NCBI GenBank assembly: GCA_046348225.1
Contig: JAXMEQ010000002.1
Span: 1 to 64,000 of the forward strand
Length of the DNA stretch: 64,000 nucleotides
Direction: 5' to 3'
From: JAXMEQ01 sp046348225
GTDB lineage: Bacteria; Pseudomonadota; Gammaproteobacteria; Burkholderiales; Burkholderiaceae_C
The translations under genes and the position numbers were made by a program. Under the pieces are notes generated by a model. That model saw only the letters and a program-made list of their open reading frames with translations, was not told the origin of the DNA and did not search any database. Shown here piece after piece: positions 59,417 through 64,000 of the stretch; within the stretch, counting starts at the first letter, position 1; each line of letters starts with the position of its first letter.

Positions 59417-60410
59417 AACAGAGATCGGAGATCAGCTTGGTCACCAGCCCGATCAGGGTAAACAGGTACAGCGTCCCCAGCACCACCGGGTAGTCGCGCC
59501 GGATCACGCTTTCGTAGCTCAGCAGGCCCAGCCCGTCGAGCGAGAACAGTGTCTCGATCAGCAGCGAGCCGGTGAAAAACGCGCCAATGAAGGCCGCCGG
59601 AAAGCCGGTGACGATGGGGATGAGCGCGTTGCGGAAAATGTGCTTCCACAGCACCTGCCGGTCGGCCAGACCCTTGGCGCGCGCGGTCAACACGTACTGT
59701 TTGCGGATTTCTTCAAGAAACGCGTTCTTGGTCAGCATGGCCGTCACCGCAAAGCTGCCCAGTACCATGGCCGTGACCGGCAGCGTGATGTGCCACAGGT
59801 AGTCCACGATGCGCGCACCCCAGCTCAGCTCCTCCCAGTTGCTGGAGGTCAACCCCCGCAGCGGGAACCACTGCAACTGCCCGCCAAACACCACCAGCAG
59901 GGCCACGCCCAGCACAAAACCCGGAATGGCATACCCCACCAGCACCAGCAGCGTGGTGAGCAAATCAAACCGGGTGCCGGCGCGCACCGCCTTGGCCACG
60001 CCCAGTGGCACCGCCACCAGGTAGCTGATGAAGAAGGTCCACAGGCCCAGGCTGATGGACACCGGCAGCTTTTCCACCACCAGCTGCCACACGTCCTTGT
60101 TCTGGAAGAAGCTCTTGCCCAGGTCAAACTGCGCAAACTGCTTGAGCATCTGCCAGAAGCGCTCGTGCGCCGGTTTGTCAAAGCCGTACAGGGCCTTGAT
60201 CTGCTCCAGCCGCTTCGGGTCCACCCCCTGCGCGCCGCGATAGCTCAAGCCGCCACCCTCGGCCGAGCCGCCCGAGCCGGCTTTGGCCTCCGCCAGGTAC
60301 TGTTCCACCGGCCCACCCGGCACAAATTGCGTGACGACAAACGTCACCAGCAGCACCCCCAGCAGCGTGGGGATCATCAACAACAGGCGCTTGAGGATGT
60401 AGGACGCCAT
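59382..60410 (-). CDS. yejB: Peptide ABC transporter permease (YejB type)
   Basis: A 342-residue permease of the DppB/YejB class. The N-terminal MASYILKRLLLMIPTLLGVL and GQVPGG-like FVPGGPVEQYL are conserved. The EAA loop is near RKQYVLTARAKGLADRQVLW. The periplasmic insert after the first segment (about 45-110) matches YejB and is longer than in DppB. It directly follows the binding-protein gene with no gap. Confidence 0.88.
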   Translation of the reverse strand: MASYILKRLLLMIPTLLGVLLVTFVVTQFVPGGPVEQYLAEAKAGSGGSAEGGGLSYRGAQGVDPKRLEQIKALYGFDKPAHERFWQMLKQFAQFDLGKSFFQNKDVWQLVVEKLPVSISLGLWTFFISYLVAVPLGVAKAVRAGTRFDLLTTLLVLVGYAIPGFVLGVALLVVFGGQLQWFPLRGLTSSNWEELSWGARIVDYLWHITLPVTAMVLGSFAVTAMLTKNAFLEEIRKQYVLTARAKGLADRQVLWKHIFRNALIPIVTGFPAAFIGAFFTGSLLIETLFSLDGLGLLSYESVIRRDYPVVLGTLYLFTLIGLVTKLISDLCYVWVDPRVKFD

Positions 60411-62219
60411 TTACTTGGCCCACCAGGTGTCGATGGCCCAGGCCTCGCTGTTGGCGTAGGGCGGGCTTGATTGGGGCAAGGCGAGCCGCCAGGCGTTGTA
60501 GGCAATGCGGTGGGTGCCCGCTGTCCACTGCGGTATCAGGTAATGGCTGTGGGCAATGATGCGCTCCAGCGCCCGGCAGGCCGGCAACAGCTCGGCCTTG
60601 GTCCGTGCGCCGGTCATGCGCTGCACCATGTCGTCCACCGCCGGGCTTTTGACGCCCGCGTGGTTGCCCGAGTCTTCGGTGTCCGCGGCCTTGCTGCCGA
60701 ACAGGTCGGCAAACTCCTGGCCCGGCGTGTGCGTGCCCTGGTAGGCCAGCGACGTGACTTCAAAGTCAAACTTCTGCAGGCGCTGCTGGTACAGCGCGAA
60801 GTCCACCGGCCGGAAGCGCAGCTGGATGCCCAGCTTCTCGAGGTTGCGCATCCAGGGCGACACCACGCGGGCGCCGGCCTCGTTGCTGTCCATGTACTCC
60901 AGCGTGAACGCCTCGCCCCTGGCATTGCGCAGCACACCATCCCTGATTTCCCAGCCGGCCTGCCGGAGCAGCTCGCGCGCCTTGCGCAGGTTGGCGCGCA
61001 GGGATGAATCGCCGTCGGTTCGCGGCGGCACATACATGGGGCCGAATACGGCGTCCGGCACCTTGCCGCGCCAGGGCTCCAGCAGTGCCAGCTCCTGCGG
61101 CCCCGGCAAGCCCGTGGCCTGGCAGTCGGTGTTGCCGAACAGCCCCGCCACGCGCTGGTAGGCGTTGTAGAACATCTGCCGGTTCATCCACTCGTAGTCC
61201 ACGGCCAGGCCCAGCGCTTCCCGCACCCGCACGTCCCTGAGCTTGTCCTTGCGGGTATTGAGCACATAGCTCTGGAAGCCCGAAGGCAGACGGTGCTTGA
61301 ATTCCCCCTTGACCAGCTCGCCGGTGTTGAACCGCCGGCCATTCACACGCCGGGCCCAGTCGCCGGCCGAGAAAAAGCGCATCAGGTCGAATTCACCGGC
61401 CTTCAGCGCCTCCAGCCGCGCCGTGTTGTCCTTGTAGATCTTGACGGTGATGCGGTCAAAGTTGGCGGTGCCGCGCTTGACGTTGAGGTTGCGGGCCCAG
61501 TAGTTCGGGTCGCGCACGTAGGTGATGTCCTTGCCGAAGCGCACCGGGCCAATCTTGTACGGCCCGCTGCCGATCGGGATGTCCATCACCACCTGGTCGA
61601 AGCGCTTGGGCTTGCCGTTTTCCATGCCCCACTTGCGGCTGAACACCGGCAGCCCGCCCACGGTGAGGGGCACCTCGCGATTGACGCGCTTGAAGCGGTA
61701 GCGCACGGTGCGCTCGTCCAGCACGTCCAGGCCCGCCACGTCTTCTAGTGACGTCTTCCAGGCGGGCGAGGTATAGGGCCCCATCAGCGTGTCGAAGCTG
61801 TGCTTGACGTCGGCCGCCAGCACCGGATCACCGTTGTGGAAACGCGCCTCGGGGCGCAGTCGGAAAGTGGCGCTCAGGCTGTCGGCCGCCACCTCGACGT
61901 CTTCGGCCAGCAGGCCGTAGCCCGCGCCGGTTTCGTCCAGCGATCCGGCCAGCAGGCCCTCAAACATCAGGCCCGACAGGTAGGCCGGCGCAGAGCCCTT
62001 GATGGTGAACGGGTTGTACTTGTCGAAGATGGACACGCGCAGGTTGCTCACCAGGCGCAGCTCGCCGCCCTTCGGTGCAGCCGGGTTCACGTAGTCGAAA
62101 TGGGCAAAACCGGGCGGGTATTTCAGGTCGCCCCACAGCGCATAGCCGTGCGCCGCCCACAGTGGTGACGACGCACCCACCGAGACGCCCAGCAGGAGCC
62201 CGACCACCAATTTGCGCAT
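60411..62219 (-). CDS. yejA: Peptide ABC transporter substrate-binding protein (YejA type)
   Basis: A 602-residue periplasmic family 5 solute-binding protein with signal peptide MRKLVVGLLLGVSVGASSPLWA. WGDLKYPPGFAHFDYVNPAA, PKGGELRL and FHNGDPVLAADVKHSFDTL are diagnostic of the YejA branch. It would capture oligopeptides, microcin-C-like compounds or murein peptides. First gene of the yej operon, divergent from fabI with 37 bp between the starts. Confidence 0.88.
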   Translation of the reverse strand: MRKLVVGLLLGVSVGASSPLWAAHGYALWGDLKYPPGFAHFDYVNPAAPKGGELRLVSNLRVSIFDKYNPFTIKGSAPAYLSGLMFEGLLAGSLDETGAGYGLLAEDVEVAADSLSATFRLRPEARFHNGDPVLAADVKHSFDTLMGPYTSPAWKTSLEDVAGLDVLDERTVRYRFKRVNREVPLTVGGLPVFSRKWGMENGKPKRFDQVVMDIPIGSGPYKIGPVRFGKDITYVRDPNYWARNLNVKRGTANFDRITVKIYKDNTARLEALKAGEFDLMRFFSAGDWARRVNGRRFNTGELVKGEFKHRLPSGFQSYVLNTRKDKLRDVRVREALGLAVDYEWMNRQMFYNAYQRVAGLFGNTDCQATGLPGPQELALLEPWRGKVPDAVFGPMYVPPRTDGDSSLRANLRKARELLRQAGWEIRDGVLRNARGEAFTLEYMDSNEAGARVVSPWMRNLEKLGIQLRFRPVDFALYQQRLQKFDFEVTSLAYQGTHTPGQEFADLFGSKAADTEDSGNHAGVKSPAVDDMVQRMTGARTKAELLPACRALERIIAHSHYLIPQWTAGTHRIAYNAWRLALPQSSPPYANSEAWAIDTWWAK

Positions 62220-62256
62220 GCGACAATTCTGCACAGATTTTTAACCCGAGAGACTT

Positions 62257-63051
62257 ATGGGCTTCCTCACCGGCAAAAAACTCCTCATCACCGGCGTGCT
62301 GAGCAACCGCTCCATCGCCTACGGCATTGCCAAAGCCTGCCACGCCCAGGGCGCCGAGCTGGCGTTCAGCTACGTGGGCGAGCGCTTCAAGGACCGCATC
62401 ACCGAATTTGCCGCCGACTTCGGCTCGAGGCTGGTTTTCGACTGCGATGTGGGCAGCGACGAACAGATTGAGCGCCTGTTCAAGGACCTGTCGGCCCACT
62501 GGCCGAAGTTCGACGGCTTTGTGCACGCCATCGGGTTCGCGCCGCGCGAGGCCATCGCCGGGGATTTTCTTGACGGCCTGAGCCGCGAAGGCTTCAAGAT
62601 TGCGCACGACATCAGCGCCTACAGCTTTCCCGGCATGGCCAAGGCCGCCCTGCCCTACCTGAACGACAAGTCGGCCCTGCTGACGCTCACCTACCTGGGC
62701 GCCATCCGCACTGTGCCCAACTACAACACCATGGGCCTGGCCAAGGCCAGTCTGGAAGCGTCGGTGCGCTACCTCGCCGAATCCATGGGCCCGCGGGGCA
62801 TCCGCGTCAACGGCATCAGCGCGGGCCCCATCAAGACACTCGCCGCCAGCGGCATCAAGGGCTTTGGCAAGATCCTCAGCGTGGTGGCCGAAGCCTCGCC
62901 CATCCGCCGCAACGTGACCATTGACGACGTCGGCAACGTGGCGGCCTTCCTGCTGAGCGACCTGGCCGGCGGGGTCAGCGCAGAAATCACCTACGTGGAT
63001 GGCGGCTTCAGCAATGTGGTGGGCGGCATTGCGGAGCCGGCTTCAGAGTAA
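62257..63051 (+). CDS. fabI: Enoyl-ACP reductase FabI (NADH)
   Basis: A 264-residue FabI, last step of the fatty-acid elongation cycle. GVLSNRSIAYGIAKA is the nucleotide-binding loop and LGAIRTVPNYNTMGLAKASL carries the catalytic tyrosine and lysine. SAGPIKTLAASGI is the substrate loop with residues contacted by triclosan-type inhibitors. The length is standard. It converges with the decarboxylase gene across a dispersed palindrome. Confidence 0.96.
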   Translation: MGFLTGKKLLITGVLSNRSIAYGIAKACHAQGAELAFSYVGERFKDRITEFAADFGSRLVFDCDVGSDEQIERLFKDLSAHWPKFDGFVHAIGFAPREAIAGDFLDGLSREGFKIAHDISAYSFPGMAKAALPYLNDKSALLTLTYLGAIRTVPNYNTMGLAKASLEASVRYLAESMGPRGIRVNGISAGPIKTLAASGIKGFGKILSVVAEASPIRRNVTIDDVGNVAAFLLSDLAGGVSAEITYVDGGFSNVVGGIAEPASE

Positions 63052-63120
63052 AAAGTGCTTGCAGCCCGCGCTGGATCTGCGTGAGGCGCTATCAAAGTGA
63101 TAGCGCCTCAGGGCGGGCAT
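63052..63120. repeat. Dispersed palindromic repeat, copy 5, between convergent genes
   Basis: AAAAAGTGCTTGCAGCCCGC followed by CTGCGTGAGGCGCTATCAAAG and TGATAGCGCCTCA; the palindrome extends to 29 bp (63082-63110). It fills the space between the fabI stop and the decarboxylase stop and could act as a bidirectional transcript-end hairpin. Confidence 0.8.
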
Positions 63121-63124
63121 AGCT

Positions 63125-64000
63125 TCAGGCCCGGACGCAGTCAGCGTAGTAACGAACGACACCATCGGCACCGGTTTCTTCCACCAGGCCATGAATGTCG
63201 GTCTCGAAGCCCGGGCACTGGGCGTTGAACTCGCGCGAGAACTTCAGGTAGTCCACGATCTTCTTGTTGAACACTTCGCCCGGGATCAGCAGCGGGATGC
63301 CAGGCGGGTACGGCGTGACGAGGCCCACCGTGATGCGGCCTTCAAGATGGTCAATCTCCACCCGCTCGGTCTTGCGGTGGGCAATGTGGGCATAGGCGTC
63401 GGCCGGCTTCATGGCGGGCGCCAGGTCTGACAGGTACATCTCGGTTGTCAGGCGCGCGATGTCATAACGGGCGTACAGCGCGTGCACATGCTGGCACAGG
63501 TCACGCAGTCCCATGCGTTCGTACTGGCGGTGCGCCTGGCAGAACTCCGGCAGGATGCGCCACATCGGCTGGTTCTTCTCGTAGTCGTCCTTGAACTGCT
63601 GCAGCGCCGTCAGCAACGTGTTCCAGCGGCCCTTGGTGATGCCGATGGTGAACATGATGAAGAAGCTGTACAGGCCGGTCTTTTCCACCACCACGCCGTG
63701 TTCTGCCAGGAATTTGGTGACGATGGACGCGGGGATGCCGGTCTTGTCGAACTTGCCGTCCAGGTTCAGGCCCGGTGTGACGATGGTGGCCTTGATCGGG
63801 TCCAGCATGTTGAAGCCGTCCGCCAGCTGGCCAAAGCCGTGCCACTTGCTGCCCTTCTTGCCCTTGGCGTCGCTGCGGATGATCCAGTCCTCGGCGCGGC
63901 CCACGCCCTCGTCCACCAGCTTTTCAGGGCCCCAGACCTTGAACCACCAGTCGTCGCCATACTCGTCGTCGATCTTGCGCATGGCGCGACGGAAGTCCAG
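63125..64000 (-). CDS. Arginine/lysine/ornithine decarboxylase, C-terminal part (5' end outside the window)
   Basis: The visible 291 residues are the C-terminal part of a fold-type I PLP-dependent basic amino-acid decarboxylase: WWFKVWGPEKL, DGFNMLDPIKATIVTPGLNL, LYSFFIMFTIGITKGRW and the Orn/Arg/Lys decarboxylase tail with GLVTPYPPGIPLLIPGEVFN. The PLP lysine and N-terminal domain lie outside. PYPPGIPLLIPGE is shared by all three substrate classes, so lysine, arginine or ornithine cannot be told apart. The frame runs open to base 64000. Confidence 0.9.
   Translation of the reverse strand: MDFRRAMRKIDDEYGDDWWFKVWGPEKLVDEGVGRAEDWIIRSDAKGKKGSKWHGFGQLADGFNMLDPIKATIVTPGLNLDGKFDKTGIPASIVTKFLAEHGVVVEKTGLYSFFIMFTIGITKGRWNTLLTALQQFKDDYEKNQPMWRILPEFCQAHRQYERMGLRDLCQHVHALYARYDIARLTTEMYLSDLAPAMKPADAYAHIAHRKTERVEIDHLEGRITVGLVTPYPPGIPLLIPGEVFNKKIVDYLKFSREFNAQCPGFETDIHGLVEETGADGVVRYYADCVRA

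Overview
The window is high-GC DNA from a betaproteobacterium, most likely a member of the Comamonadaceae (Burkholderiales; relatives of Rhodoferax, Polaromonas or Acidovorax). This is inferred from the style of the core proteins, the gene order rimP-nusA-infB-rbfA-truB-typA, and short dispersed palindromes that I associate with this family. No rRNA, tRNA or CRISPR array was seen. The window splits at about 32.7 kb into an accessory half (left) and a conserved chromosomal half (right).

Accessory half, 1-32.7 kb. The left edge holds the 3' end of a Tn3-family transposase and its probable terminal inverted repeat. That repeat cuts off the 3' end of a TnpS-like tyrosine recombinase, which has lost its catalytic tyrosine. 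Next come a palindromic site and a short 5' remnant of a TnpT/KfrA-like gene. A second, stronger copy of this palindrome followed by a full-length TnpT/KfrA-like gene lies 28 kb away (29.69-30.67 kb), so two halves of Tn4651-type resolution modules bracket the cargo.

Cargo 1 (1.5-11.4 kb) is a defence island. It has a protein whose N-terminus closely matches the N-terminal domain of this genome's own IF-2, a RES/Xre-type toxin-antitoxin pair, a complete four-gene QatABCD anti-phage system, and an uncharacterised two-gene operon with a CoiA-like nuclease. An IS66-family element and an IS110/IS1111-group element follow; the latter disrupts an AlpA-like gene.

Cargo 2 (15.8-27.5 kb) is a nitrite/nitric oxide module. 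One strand carries nirK, ytfE/dnrN, a quinol-type NO reductase gene and azurin. The other carries a group III truncated haemoglobin, nnrS, an NsrR-like repressor and two small membrane proteins. norR is divergent from nirK, with three GGT-N7-ACC-type sites and a good sigma-54 promoter between them. An NsrR-like palindrome precedes the haemoglobin gene. Together the genes would take nitrite to NO to N2O and protect against NO. A chimeric OLD-nuclease/beta-CASP gene with a frameshift follows.

The stretch 30.7-32.7 kb holds a candidate structured RNA, a HAD hydrolase, an orphan MbcA/ParS-type antitoxin, decayed gene fragments and an AT-rich junction.

Chromosomal half, 32.7-64 kb. It encodes a DUF72 protein, an FHA-linked class III cyclase, an aldehyde dehydrogenase, LD-carboxypeptidase, a TadA-alpha/beta hydrolase fusion, a PaiB-like flavoprotein, a GAF/degenerate-GGDEF protein, guaA-guaB, rnfH-ratA and smpB. 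A long translation operon follows (rimP, nusA, infB, rbfA, truB, typA, an EamA transporter and an enoyl-CoA hydratase-family hydrolase), then arfB, a Yej-type peptide ABC transporter, fabI and the end of a basic amino-acid decarboxylase gene. Five copies of one palindromic repeat are scattered here; three lie in frame inside protein-coding genes.
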